Both the position numbers and the translations under genes were made by a program. A stretch of 64,000 bases of DNA from assembly GCA_964433635.1 (NCBI GenBank), contig CAYSSG010000005.1, positions 18,122 to 82,121 on the forward strand, written 5' to 3'. Shown here in pieces: positions 25,316 through 34,635 of this stretch (the stretch's first letter is position 1; each line of letters begins with the position of its first letter). Under the pieces are notes generated by a model. It was given only the letters and a program-made list of their open reading frames with translations, made no database searches and had not been told where the DNA came from. Source of the DNA: CAYSSG01 sp964433635 (GTDB lineage: Bacteria > Atribacterota > Phoenicimicrobiia > Phoenicimicrobiales > Stramentimicrobiaceae).

Positions 25316-25975
25316 TTGACGAAAGTTAGAGTATTTTCCAATATTATGAAGAGTAACGAAGATATGGCAGCAAAAAACAGGCAAATGTTCAGTCAATGCC
25401 GTATACCGGTCATCAATATCATGAGCTCGCCTGGGTCAGGCAAGACCAGTTTGCTGGAAAAGACCATCGAAAGACTTGTTCAGAAAATCAGAATGGCTGT
25501 TTTAGAGGGGGATCTACAGACAGATCGTGATGCCCAACGTATAAGTCAATTTCCTGTTCAGGTAGCCCAGATCAATACAGATGGTGCCTGCCATTTAGAT
25601 GCCAATATGGTAAATAAGGCATTATCAGCCTTTGATTTAAGTCAGGTGGATCTTTTTTTCATAGAAAATGTGGGCAATTTAGTATGTCCGGCTGGATTTG
25701 ATCTGGGAGAAAATTTTCGGGTTAATCTGGTAAGTATTCCTGAGGGGGATGACAAGGTCATTAAATACCCAGTGATTTTTAGAAAATGTGATGTTTTATT
25801 AATTAATAAGATAGACTTACTGCCCTATGTGCAATTTGACATAACGCGCTTAAGAAAAGAAGCCCTGGACATCAAATCCGATATGAACATTTTTGAGATT
25901 TCCTGCCTGACCGGTAAAGGCCTGGAGGATTGGTTTGATTGGATTGCAGCAATAACAGGGGGGAAAAGTATATAG
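25316..25975 (+). CDS. hypB: Hydrogenase nickel-incorporation GTPase HypB
   Basis: 219 aa. HypB is a SIMIBI GTPase that, with HypA, loads nickel. Motifs are MSSPGSGKTSLLEKT (P-loop), EGDLQTDRDA, DGACHLDANMV (metal site Cys-His), ENVGNLVCPAGFDLGE and LINKIDLLP. TTG 25316 is chosen because AGGAGG lies eight bases upstream; ATG 25289 would add nine residues but has no site. There is no His-rich nickel-storage stretch. It ends at the edge of a repeat-bounded gap before hypF. Confidence 0.93.
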   Translation: MTKVRVFSNIMKSNEDMAAKNRQMFSQCRIPVINIMSSPGSGKTSLLEKTIERLVQKIRMAVLEGDLQTDRDAQRISQFPVQVAQINTDGACHLDANMVNKALSAFDLSQVDLFFIENVGNLVCPAGFDLGENFRVNLVSIPEGDDKVIKYPVIFRKCDVLLINKIDLLPYVQFDITRLRKEALDIKSDMNIFEISCLTGKGLEDWFDWIAAITGGKSI

Positions 25976-26220
25976 TATAACGTATACCGTATCACGAGAA
26001 AATACATTGAGAATAGTCGAGAGTCATATAAGATTTACGGGAAATATGAATCAAATTACATAACCTACTAAATTAATTTTCAATGATGAAATGGTTGCAT
26101 CAATAGTGTATTGATTCAAATATTGAAGTATCAATAAAACAAACAGATCAGAAATTTTTTTAATTTACATTGAAGTTTTTCTTATTAAAACGGTATACGA
26201 TATACGTAATACGGTATACA
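25976..26220. repeat. Intergenic gap bracketed by opposed ACGNNAT heptamer tracts (hypB-hypF)
   Basis: The left edge, directly after the hypB stop, reads TATAACGTATACCGTATCAC. The right edge (26190-26220), just before AAAAGGAG, reads ACGGTAT ACGATAT ACGTAAT ACGGTAT AC, the same family in opposite orientation. The roughly 200 bp between them are AT-rich without an ORF. Confidence 0.7.
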
Positions 26221-26260
26221 AAAAGGAGTTTTCCTTAAATTTGCACTTGGTGGTTGAACA

Positions 26261-28600
26261 ATGAAAATAAGACAAAAAATCACGATACATGGAATCGTAC
26301 AGGGAGTCGGATTCAGGCCTTTTGTTCATAAATTGGTTCAAGAGAATCGTCTAACCGGTTGGATTTGTAATTCTAACCGAGGTGTTGAAATGGAAATTGA
26401 AGGGGAAGAAAGAGCTATGCAGCATATGATTGAGGAGATGAAGAACCATCTTCCACCGTTAGCTTTGATTGAAGATATGCAGGTAGAAAAATTACCTCTT
26501 TTGGGGTTTTCAGGATTCTCCATACAGGAAAGCAATTCGAATCACCGGCATCCTGTTATTCTTATCCCTCCTGATATTTCAATTTGTGATGATTGTTTAA
26601 AAGAACTCACTAATTCCTCTGATCGTCGCTATCAATATCCATTTATCAATTGCACTAATTGTGGGCCCCGATTCAGTATTATTCAAGACATGCCTTATGA
26701 CCGGGATAAAACAACCATGAAAAATTTCTCCATGTGTCCGGAATGTTATGCAGAATATACGAATATAGAGAATCGGCGTTACCATGCTCAGCCTGATGCC
26801 TGTCCGGAATGTGGTCCAGAGATAACACTATTTCAAGGTAACCAGAGAGTAATAATCAGCCAGCCCATAAAAGATGCACAAAGAAGATTGAAAGAAGGTC
26901 AGATAGGTGCCATCAAAGGATTGGGAGGTTTCCATTTAGCCTGTGACGCAGGTAATATACTGGCCGTATCAAGATTACGGGATATGAAGCAGAGAGATGA
27001 AAAACCTTTTGCAGTGATGGCTGAGAATGTCGATATCATAAGAAAATTCTGTTATCTATCCTCCTATGCCAGAAGATACCTGGTAAGCAAGGAAAGGCCA
27101 ATTGTACTCCTAAAAAAGAAAAAGAATCATCTTCTTTCACCGGATATTGCTCCCGGAAATGGTTATATTGGAGTGATGTTACCCTATACGCCGCTTCATT
27201 TTTTACTGTTGCAAAATAGTGATCTGGTTGTAGTGATGACCAGTGCCAATTTCAGTGATGAGCCGATTATTATTCAAAATGAAGAAGCCAGGGAGAAATT
27301 AGCTCATCGGGTTGATTTTATGCTTATGCATAACCGGTCAATCTATAATCGCTGCGACGATTCTGTCATGAAAGTTCATTCCCGTCAGTCAATATTCATA
27401 AGAAGATCCAGAGGTTATGCACCTTTCCCCATTGTCCTGTCTGCAAAGAATTGTCAGATTATGGCTGCGGGACCTGAAGAGAAAAATACGGTCTGTTTTA
27501 CCCGTGATCGTTATGCTTTTCCCAGCCAGCATCTGGGTGATTTGAAAAATCCTGAAAGTTATAAAGCTTATCAGGAAGCAATAAAGCGATTCATCAGGAT
27601 ATTTCAATTTCAACCCGAAATCATAGCCTGCGATCTTCATCCTGATTACCTCTCTACTGTTTATGCCCGGGAGATGTCCCTGGAGAAGAATTTACCTTTA
27701 TTGGAGATACAGCATCATCATGCTCATATTGCCAGTTGTATGGCCGAGAATCAATTGTCAGAGAAGGTTATCGGTGTTGCCTTTGACGGAACAGGATTGG
27801 GTGATGATGGTAAGATATGGGGTGGTGAATTCCTGGTGGCTGATCTGAATCAGTATGTCAGAGCAGGTCATTTAAAGTACCAGGCGATGCCGGGAGGAGA
27901 ACAGGTTATACATCAGCCCTGGAGAATGGCGTTCAGCTACCTTTACTCTATCTTTGGACAGAATATATTTGATTCTGATATTCCCCTGATTAAGAGGAGA
28001 GATTCCCGGGAAATAAGAATCATTGTTCAGATGATGAATCAGAAGATCAATACACCTCATACTTCCAGTTGCGGGCGATTATTTGATGCCGTTTCTTCTC
28101 TTATCGGTCTCAGAGATGAGGTTCATTTTGAAGGACAGGCTGCGATGGAATTGGAATCGATGTGTCAACCGAAATATACACAGCATTATCCCTACCAGAT
28201 TGAAGAAACACCTGCTGGTTTAAATGTAAATTTAGAACAGATGTTTCACGGGTTGATCCATGATATGGCAGCAGGTGAACCTATCAATAAGATTGTTACC
28301 CAGTTTCATAATACCATTACAGAATTTACCCTTTCGATGTGTCTTAAAATAAGGAAGCACTTTCATCTGCATACCGCCGTTCTAAGTGGTGGTGTATTTC
28401 AAAATGTTTTTTTATTGGAACGGACTATCAGGAAACTGAAAGAGAAGAATTTTGAAGTCTTTATCCATCAGAAAATGCCACCCAATGATGCCTGTATTTC
28501 TCTTGGTCAGGCAGTGATTGCCAATGCAAGGACTCAGTCCAGTCCTTCTGTGGGAAGACGAAAGAATCATATTGATTATGTCAGTTCAACAATAGGATGA
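26261..28600 (+). CDS. hypF: Carbamoyltransferase HypF
   Basis: 779 aa, the usual length. HypF makes the thiocarbamate on HypE that becomes the CN ligands of the hydrogenase iron. Domains in order: acylphosphatase (1-90; GIVQGVGFRPFVHKL); two zinc fingers (Cys109, 112, 131, 134, and CPECYAEY with CPECGPE); a YrdC-like domain (about 205-390; IKGLGGFHLACDA and MTSANFSDEPI); and a Kae1-like domain (about 430-760) with HHHAHIASCMAE and SGGVFQN. It begins the cluster hypF-hypC-hypD-hypE. Confidence 0.95.
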   Translation: MKIRQKITIHGIVQGVGFRPFVHKLVQENRLTGWICNSNRGVEMEIEGEERAMQHMIEEMKNHLPPLALIEDMQVEKLPLLGFSGFSIQESNSNHRHPVILIPPDISICDDCLKELTNSSDRRYQYPFINCTNCGPRFSIIQDMPYDRDKTTMKNFSMCPECYAEYTNIENRRYHAQPDACPECGPEITLFQGNQRVIISQPIKDAQRRLKEGQIGAIKGLGGFHLACDAGNILAVSRLRDMKQRDEKPFAVMAENVDIIRKFCYLSSYARRYLVSKERPIVLLKKKKNHLLSPDIAPGNGYIGVMLPYTPLHFLLLQNSDLVVVMTSANFSDEPIIIQNEEAREKLAHRVDFMLMHNRSIYNRCDDSVMKVHSRQSIFIRRSRGYAPFPIVLSAKNCQIMAAGPEEKNTVCFTRDRYAFPSQHLGDLKNPESYKAYQEAIKRFIRIFQFQPEIIACDLHPDYLSTVYAREMSLEKNLPLLEIQHHHAHIASCMAENQLSEKVIGVAFDGTGLGDDGKIWGGEFLVADLNQYVRAGHLKYQAMPGGEQVIHQPWRMAFSYLYSIFGQNIFDSDIPLIKRRDSREIRIIVQMMNQKINTPHTSSCGRLFDAVSSLIGLRDEVHFEGQAAMELESMCQPKYTQHYPYQIEETPAGLNVNLEQMFHGLIHDMAAGEPINKIVTQFHNTITEFTLSMCLKIRKHFHLHTAVLSGGVFQNVFLLERTIRKLKEKNFEVFIHQKMPPNDACISLGQAVIANARTQSSPSVGRRKNHIDYVSSTIG

Positions 28601-28618
28601 AAGTAGAGGTATATTTCC

Positions 28619-28834
28619 ATGTGTCTGGCTATTCCCGGTAAAGTGATCAGAATCATTGATTCCGAACAAGGGGAAGTACTCCTGGGAGGAATTAAGAAGA
28701 TAGTAAGATTAGAACTCTTGTCCGAAGTGAATGAGGGTGATTATGTCCTTATTCATGCCGGTTATGCCATTACCAGAATCAATGCCCGGGAGGCGGATGA
28801 GATTAATCGCGCCTGGAAGGAGGTTCAGTCTTGA
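28619..28834 (+). CDS. hypC: Hydrogenase assembly chaperone HypC
   Basis: 71 aa. It begins MCLAIPGKVIRI, the hallmark in which Cys2 binds the iron and the large-subunit precursor. HypC carries the Fe(CN)2CO unit with HypD. It starts 18 bp after hypF and overlaps hypD by four bases. Confidence 0.95.
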   Translation: MCLAIPGKVIRIIDSEQGEVLLGGIKKIVRLELLSEVNEGDYVLIHAGYAITRINAREADEINRAWKEVQS

Positions 28835-29913
28835 AATATCGGGATGAATACCGGGATAAGGAGCTCTGTCAGTCTCTTGTGCAAAAGATAAAAGGACAGA
28901 CGAAGGCAGATCTCAATATCATGGAGATCTGCGGTACCCACACTGTATCTATTTTTCGTTTCGGGCTGAAAGAGATGCTTCCAAAAAATATTCACCTGAT
29001 TTCCGGTCCAGGTTGTCCGGTCTGCGTAACCCCTATTTCATCAATTGATTATATGATTGCCCTGTCCAGAGAGAAAAACATGATGATTGTTACATTCGGT
29101 GACATGATAAACGTACCGGGCAGTTCTTCCACCTTGAGTCAGGAAAAAGCACGGGGTGCCGATATAAAGATTATTTACTCGCCCTTGCAGGCATTGGAAA
29201 TTGCACGGGATTTTCCGCAAAAAAAGATTGTTTTGATTGGAATTGGTTTTGAAACTACAATACCGCTATTAGCAAGCGTCGTTCTGGAAGCAAAGAAGCA
29301 ATCGTTGTCCAATTTTTTTCTTTTGAGTCTGGTCAAGGTGATGCCGCCGATTATGAAAGAGTTGCTGCAGGCCGGGGAGATAAAGATTGACGGATTTTTA
29401 TGTCCCGGTCATGTAAGTGCCATTATCGGAACACAACCCTATCAATTTATCTCCCGGAAATTTCATATCCCATGTGTCATTGCCGGTTTTGAGCCGGTGG
29501 ATATTCTGCTTGCTGTCTATCACCTGATTCAGCAGAAATTACGGCAGAAACCTTTTGTAGAAAATCAATATAAGAGGGCAGTGAGGGAAGATGGGAATCC
29601 GTTAGCAATCAGGAAGATAAGAGAAGTTTTTATTCCCGTTGATGCGCTGTGGCGTGGAATAGGTCAAGTGACCAATAGCGGTCTGGACCTAAAGCCTGCC
29701 TTTTCTGCCATGAATGCATGTCATTTTAAGGTGAAAGTAGAGAAAACCAGGATAAATTCTGAATGCCGCTGTGGAGAGGTCATAAGAGGAATCATAACTC
29801 CCTTAGAGTGTCCTCTCTTTAGAAAAGTATGTTTACCGGAGAATCCGATTGGAGCATGTATGGTTTCCAGTGAAGGAGCCTGCGCAGCATATTATAAATA
29901 TAATTTAGTATAG
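28831..29913 (+). CDS. hypD: Hydrogenase iron-ligand assembly protein HypD
   Basis: 360 aa, starting at TTG 28831 inside the hypC stop with AAGGAGG upstream. HypD is a [4Fe-4S] scaffold on which the CN and CO ligands are put on iron. Conserved motifs are MEICGTHTVSIFRFG (Cys34), SGPGCPVCVTP (Cys62, Cys65) and FLCPGHVSAIIG. The C-terminal cysteines (ECRCGEVIRG, CPLFRKVC, GACMVSSEGACAAYY) bind the cluster. Full length. Confidence 0.95.
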   Translation: MKYRDEYRDKELCQSLVQKIKGQTKADLNIMEICGTHTVSIFRFGLKEMLPKNIHLISGPGCPVCVTPISSIDYMIALSREKNMMIVTFGDMINVPGSSSTLSQEKARGADIKIIYSPLQALEIARDFPQKKIVLIGIGFETTIPLLASVVLEAKKQSLSNFFLLSLVKVMPPIMKELLQAGEIKIDGFLCPGHVSAIIGTQPYQFISRKFHIPCVIAGFEPVDILLAVYHLIQQKLRQKPFVENQYKRAVREDGNPLAIRKIREVFIPVDALWRGIGQVTNSGLDLKPAFSAMNACHFKVKVEKTRINSECRCGEVIRGIITPLECPLFRKVCLPENPIGACMVSSEGACAAYYKYNLV

Positions 29914-30064
29914 CGTATACTGTATAATGTATTATGTTCCAATACTTAGGGAGTATTGGGTGGGAAAAGTGTATACACATGCATGTAGTTTTTATTCTGT
30001 AATATTTTTTATCAACTTCAGCTAGAGCTATATTTTCAAACGATATACGTAATACAGTATACAA
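29914..30064. repeat. Intergenic gap bracketed by opposed ACGNNAT heptamer tracts (hypD-hypE)
   Basis: Left tract 29909-29936 (AGTATAGCGTATACTGTATA) starts at the hypD stop codon itself. The right tract 30040-30063 (ACGATAT ACGTAAT ACAGTAT) ends 15 bases before the hypE start. The tracts are inverted relative to each other, and the interior is unlike the other bracketed gaps. Confidence 0.7.
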
Positions 30065-30078
30065 AATGAGATAAACAT

Positions 30079-31089
30079 ATGAAAAACAATATAATAACTT
30101 TAGATCATGGCAGTGGTGGGAAATTAGCCAATCAGTTAGTTCGTTCCCTGTTTTTAAAATATTTTGGTAATCCAATTTTAAACCAGCTGCATGACGGCGC
30201 TATCTTACCACCTGCAAATAAGCGTATGGCCTTTTCTACAGATTCTTTTACCGTTAGTCCCCTGTTTTTTGCAGGAGGGAATATCGGAAATCTGGCAGTG
30301 CACGGAACAGTCAACGATTTAGCGATGTGTGGAGCTCGACCAAAATATCTGAGTGTTTCATTGATCATAGAAGAGGGGTTTTCCATCGAAAATCTGGAAA
30401 AGATTGTTTCCAGTATGGCCAAGTCCGCACAGAAAGCTGGTATTTTAGTGGTCACGGGGGATACCAAGGTTGTAAACCGCGGTGATGCTGATGGGATCTT
30501 TATCAATACTACCGGCATTGGTTATATTGCTGAAAACGTTCATATTGATGCAGACCAGGCTCAGGAGGGGGATGCTGTTATCATAAACGGCCCTATTGGG
30601 AATCATGGCATCAGTATTTTAGCCTCCCGGGAAAACCTTCTGTTTGAACAGGTCATTCCCAGTGACACAGCACCATTAGCTGACCTGGTTCAACAGATGC
30701 TCAGTATCACCAGAGAGATTCATGTTTTGAGAGACCCTACCCGTGGGGGATTGGCAACGGCTTTAAATGAAATTGCCCAGTCTTCTCAGGTGGAAATTGA
30801 ACTTGAAGAGGAAAAAATTCCCCTTGACAGCCAAGTTCAGGATGCCTGTGATATATTAGGCTATGACCCCCTTTATCTGGCTAATGAAGGTAAACTTGTT
30901 GCTTTTGTACCCCCAGGTTATGCCGGTGAAATGCTTAAAAAAATGAAAACATGTCCCTTTGGTGAACACGCTGACATCATCGGAAAGGTTGTTTCCAGAG
31001 ATCGGGCTGAAGTCATTCTTAAAACTGCTGTTGGTGGTAAAAGAGTGGTAGGTATGCTCAGCGGTCAGCAATTACCCAGAATATGTTAA
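30079..31089 (+). CDS. hypE: Carbamoyl dehydratase HypE
   Basis: 336 aa. HypE dehydrates a carbamoylated C-terminal cysteine to thiocyanate, the source of the active-site CN ligands. It starts MKNNIITLDHGSGGK, has DRGTVND-type PurM motifs (VHGTVNDLAMCGARP, VTGDTKVV, RDPTRGGLATALNEIA), and ends PRIC with the essential terminal cysteine. Completes the hyp set together with hypA at 1315. Confidence 0.95.
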   Translation: MKNNIITLDHGSGGKLANQLVRSLFLKYFGNPILNQLHDGAILPPANKRMAFSTDSFTVSPLFFAGGNIGNLAVHGTVNDLAMCGARPKYLSVSLIIEEGFSIENLEKIVSSMAKSAQKAGILVVTGDTKVVNRGDADGIFINTTGIGYIAENVHIDADQAQEGDAVIINGPIGNHGISILASRENLLFEQVIPSDTAPLADLVQQMLSITREIHVLRDPTRGGLATALNEIAQSSQVEIELEEEKIPLDSQVQDACDILGYDPLYLANEGKLVAFVPPGYAGEMLKKMKTCPFGEHADIIGKVVSRDRAEVILKTAVGGKRVVGMLSGQQLPRIC

Positions 31090-31159
31090 GATTTCAGCTG
31101 AATAACAATTTTAGATTTTATGACTGTGTGTATCAGTTGATTATGAAGGAGGTATCCTG

Positions 31160-31687
31160 ATGAATATCACAAAAGATGAAAGTATCCCGGTACAGATAGC
31201 TAGAAAGAGTATGATTCATTATTTGAAGACCGGTAAAAAGATGCCACAACCAAAGGAGCTGTCCCGGGAATTAACGGATCATCGTGCCGGTGTCTTTGTT
31301 TCTTTAAAAAAAAGAGGACAATTGAGAGGATGTATCGGAACTTTTATGCCTGCACAGGATAATATTGCCTTAGAAATTATTGATAATGCCGTAAGTGCGG
31401 CTACCCGGGATCCCCGATTTCCTGCGGTTAATATAAACGAGGTCGATCAGCTGGTTATCTCGGTTGATATTCTTTCTCCCCCGGAAAAAATTAAGGATAT
31501 TTCACAGCTTGACCCTGAAAGATACGGCGTTATTGTCAGCAGTGGCTTTAAAAAAGGCCTTTTATTGCCGAAACTGGAGGGCGTAGATACCGTGGAATAT
31601 CAGATTGATATCGCCAGACAAAAAGCCGGTATCACCCCTCAGGAGGACTATCATATCGAGAGATTTGAAGTAAAGAGATTTTACTGA
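31160..31687 (+). CDS. AMMECR1-domain protein
   Basis: 175 aa, a single AMMECR1 domain with the family motif LRGCIGTF and AATRDPRFPAV. GAAGGAGG precedes ATG 31160. AMMECR1 proteins often occur with Memo and a radical SAM enzyme, but neither is visible here. It follows hypE by 70 bp, which may mean nothing more than cotranscription. Molecular function is unknown. Confidence 0.85.
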   Translation: MNITKDESIPVQIARKSMIHYLKTGKKMPQPKELSRELTDHRAGVFVSLKKRGQLRGCIGTFMPAQDNIALEIIDNAVSAATRDPRFPAVNINEVDQLVISVDILSPPEKIKDISQLDPERYGVIVSSGFKKGLLLPKLEGVDTVEYQIDIARQKAGITPQEDYHIERFEVKRFY

Positions 31688-31770
31688 CAGAAAATTTCAT
31701 AAGGTGTTTTTCTGCTATTGTGACAGTCCAGAGAATCCGGTTTTGAAGAGGCATCAGAATGTTCAATTTT

Positions 31771-33054
31771 TTAAATCAAATAGCGCAGGTAGATGTATAG
31801 GAAAGAGATTAAAAAATGAATGACCACCAGGGGAAAACCAATTTTGAAGAAGTACCAGAACCGAATAGGTTGATTATTTTTTGCTGCTATATCTGCCACA
31901 ATTAAATTAGAAGCTGTTCCGATTAGTGTTCCGTTTGCACCTATGTTTGATGCGATAGCCATTGTAATCCAGATCGTGGGATCTATTGCCGGGATCTCTC
32001 TGATAATATGCTTGGCAACAGGAATCGCCAGATTGACGATAGGAATATTATCCAGGAACGAGGATAAGAAGGTATTTGATGCAAAAAACAAAAAATTAAT
32101 GGATTTGGGATTTTCCCTGGTTATCTGTAACAATTGTTTAGAAAATAGATTGATAATCCCGTGTTCTTCCAAAGACCCGGCCAGGATATTAAGACCCATG
32201 ATAAAAAATACAATTTCCCAGTCAACCTGTGCGTAGATTGAATGTACGCTTTTTTCCGAATGTAATACCATGAGGGTAAGAGCCGCCATCAGAACAATGA
32301 TGGTCAGGTCTAATTGCAGGAGATGGGAAAATAATGCGAGCGTAATTCCGATAGCCAGAACAATCATTGTTTGATGAAATAGTTTTCGATTAATAATGCA
32401 TACCTTTTCATCAATTCTATGAAAATTAGCAATAAGTTCCCTGGGAATTTTGTTTTTCAGCACCATTTTTCCGAAAACTCTTTTGAAATAATAGATTGAA
32501 ATAAAGATTAAGATAATAGCAATCGGCGCAGTATGATAAATAAAATCAAAAAAGCTGAAATGAGCGGATGAACCAATCATAATATTGGTAGGAGTGCCCA
32601 AATAGGTTGCCATGCCGCCGATGTTGGCAAAAATAATTTGAGCTATCAGGAAGGGGAGGGGTGATATTTCTAATATTGATGTAATAGCTAAGGTAATATT
32701 GGCCATAAACAGCAGGGTGGTAATTTCATCCAGAAGGGATGATAGAATACCCGTAAGGAGAGATAGCTGAACGAATAGAGTCCAGGTATTAGTGAAACTG
32801 TATCGCATGACCTTGATAGCTAGAAATTGAAATAAACCGCTGTCTTTTGCTATGACGGTTATAATCATCATTCCAATAATAATGCCTATTTTTGTGAAAT
32901 CAATATAGCCAAGAGCAGTATCGAAAGAGATGAGGCCAAGAAAAATTGCCAGAATGCCGCCAATAAAAGCCGAAGAGGTTCGGATGCGACGATTGGTAAA
33001 AATAAAATAATATACGATGCTGATAATGATGATTGTTAAAATTAACTGGTTCAT
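31771..33054 (-). CDS. SLC13/ArsB-NhaD superfamily ion transporter
   Basis: 427 aa with about 11 to 12 membrane helices; the only other large minus-strand gene. The ion-transporter superfamily repeats are visible: LLDEITTLLFMANI with IGGMATYLGTPTNIMIGSS in the first half, and FLDNIPIVNLAIP with NIGANGTLIGTASNLI in the second. Substrate could be a dicarboxylate, arsenite or sodium/proton exchange; the sequence does not decide. It faces away from mreB. Confidence 0.78.
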   Translation of the reverse strand: MNQLILTIIIISIVYYFIFTNRRIRTSSAFIGGILAIFLGLISFDTALGYIDFTKIGIIIGMMIITVIAKDSGLFQFLAIKVMRYSFTNTWTLFVQLSLLTGILSSLLDEITTLLFMANITLAITSILEISPLPFLIAQIIFANIGGMATYLGTPTNIMIGSSAHFSFFDFIYHTAPIAIILIFISIYYFKRVFGKMVLKNKIPRELIANFHRIDEKVCIINRKLFHQTMIVLAIGITLALFSHLLQLDLTIIVLMAALTLMVLHSEKSVHSIYAQVDWEIVFFIMGLNILAGSLEEHGIINLFSKQLLQITRENPKSINFLFFASNTFLSSFLDNIPIVNLAIPVAKHIIREIPAIDPTIWITMAIASNIGANGTLIGTASNLIVADIAAKNNQPIRFWYFFKIGFPLVVIHFLISFLYIYLRYLI

Positions 33055-33229
33055 GATATCGTTCTCCGATATATCATTGAAGTCTATTTAAACAGCTTCT
33101 TCTCTAAAAATTGTTATTTTTCTGTCTGATTCTGCAGATCCATATTGAATAAGTTCTGTCAATAAGTGATCCAATAAATACGATCAGCTCTGAAACTGAA
33201 CAGAAAATCATAAAAATTCTAAAGTTCAA

Positions 33230-33259
33230 TTGCTAATAAAACTGATTTTATTATATAAT
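33230..33259 (+). promoter_or_regulatory. Candidate mreB promoter
   Basis: TTGCTA (33230-33235) and TATAAT (33254-33259) are 18 bp apart, giving a leader of about 120 bases. The same TTGCTA -35 with TATAAT is seen upstream of rpsF. Confidence 0.5.
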
Positions 33260-33317
33260 GACGGGAGAACTGTATTAAGCATGCTTATTTAGCATAACAT
33301 AAAATCGAATCATGTGC

Positions 33318-33339
33318 AGCGGTAATTCACCGTTTTTTT
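33318..33339 (+). terminator. Short hairpin with T7 tail in the mreB leader
   Basis: AGCGGT (33318-33323) pairs with ACCGTT (33329-33334, one wobble) around AATTC, and TTTTTTT follows at 33333-33339. It lies 50 bases before the mreB start and could act as an attenuator. The stem is short, so it may be weak. Confidence 0.35.
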
Positions 33340-33388
33340 AGGAAAAGCACTCAATTATTCAAAGTAGATTTTAAAAGGAGTTCAATGG

Positions 33389-34429
33389 ATGGCTAATCTT
33401 TCTTTATTTCCTTCTCTTTCCCGAAATATTGGTATTGATCTGGGTACTGCCACAACACTGGTTTATGTAAGAGGAAAAGGGATCATCCTGGAAGAGCCCT
33501 CTGTGGTGGCTTATCAAAAAAAGGATCATCGCATTCTTAAGGTAGGGAAAGAAGCCAGAGCCATGATAGGTAGAACCCCTCAAGGTGTATACACCGTCCG
33601 TCCGTTACAGTATGGTGTCATTGCCGATTTTGAAGTTACAGCAGAAATGCTTCGCTATTTTATTAAAAAGATTTTCAAGCGGTATCAATTTATTAAGCCT
33701 TCTATTACGATCTGCGTGCCTTCGGGAGTAACAGAAGTTGAAAAAAGAGCAGCTTCGGAAGTTGCCTACGAGTGTGGTTCTAATCGTGTCTTTCTCATTG
33801 AAGAGCCTATTGCTGCAGCGATTGGAGCGGGATTGCCTATTTTTGAACCAATGGGGAATTTAGTCATAGATATTGGAGGAGGGACGACAGAGGTTGCTGT
33901 TATTTCTCTCGGCGGCATTGTGGTTAATGAGATAACAAAGGTAGCCGGTGATTACCTGAATCAGCAGATCAGTAAATATATCAAGGAGCAACATGGATTA
34001 TTTATTGGAGACCTAACTGCAGAATCACTGAAGATAGCCTTATCCGAAAAGAATCCAGAGCAGGAAGATGGTTATTTTGAAGTTAAAGGAAGAGATCGTC
34101 TCAGTGGATTGCCCATCAGGATTGATTTATCTCAAAATGAATTAAGAGATGCCCTTTCTGATGCAGTGAAGGTGATTGCTAATACGGTAAAAATGGCTCT
34201 GGAAAAAACACCGCCTGAACTTATTTCAGATATCATCAATAAAGGATTGATTATGACCGGTGGAGGTGCATTGCTGGCTGGTTTGGATAGGATACTTCAG
34301 GAACAGATCAGGATACCTGTTTTTATATCCAGGGAACCGCTTTACTGTGTCGTTAAAGGAACCGGTGAGGCGTTAGAGAATTTTGAAAAGTATCAGCGAG
34401 TTTTAATTAGAACCTCAAAGAGCAGATAA
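33389..34429 (+). CDS. mreB: Rod shape-determining protein MreB
   Basis: 346 aa, full length. MreB is a bacterial actin that guides side-wall peptidoglycan synthesis beneath the inner membrane. Actin-fold motifs are IGIDLGTATTLVYVRG (phosphate 1), VIDIGGGTTEVAVISLGG (phosphate 2) and LIMTGGGALLAGLD (adenosine). AAAGGAG precedes ATG 33389. It is followed by mreC, but no mreD, pbp2 or rodA is in this window. Confidence 0.95.
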   Translation: MANLSLFPSLSRNIGIDLGTATTLVYVRGKGIILEEPSVVAYQKKDHRILKVGKEARAMIGRTPQGVYTVRPLQYGVIADFEVTAEMLRYFIKKIFKRYQFIKPSITICVPSGVTEVEKRAASEVAYECGSNRVFLIEEPIAAAIGAGLPIFEPMGNLVIDIGGGTTEVAVISLGGIVVNEITKVAGDYLNQQISKYIKEQHGLFIGDLTAESLKIALSEKNPEQEDGYFEVKGRDRLSGLPIRIDLSQNELRDALSDAVKVIANTVKMALEKTPPELISDIINKGLIMTGGGALLAGLDRILQEQIRIPVFISREPLYCVVKGTGEALENFEKYQRVLIRTSKSR

Positions 34430-34635
34430 TAGAAAATAATGTTCAACCGGTCTCTCATTCCCCTGCTTTTTGGTCATAAGGTAATAGTCTCAGTATAAAT
34501 ACATTTCTCTGATTTAAGAATGCAGATACGAATATGACCAGGAATGAGATTTCAACCTGGAGAAGCAGAATTGATTCATGACAGTTGATCATGATGATTG
34601 ATCAGGCAAGAGATAAGAGATAAGGAGCTTGGAAA

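Larger units (their letters stand above)
33055..33388. other. 334-bp divergent gap between the transporter and mreB
   Basis: No gene is supported. It holds the mreB promoter, a 12-bp palindrome TAAGCATGCTTA (33276-33287) and a short terminator-like hairpin, annotated separately. Confidence 0.6.

Noticed and set aside
25976..26220. Ordinary MITE or insertion sequence
   Set aside because: The edges are inverted, but the interiors of the several gaps are unlike each other and I see no constant target-site duplication, so a single transposable family is not shown.
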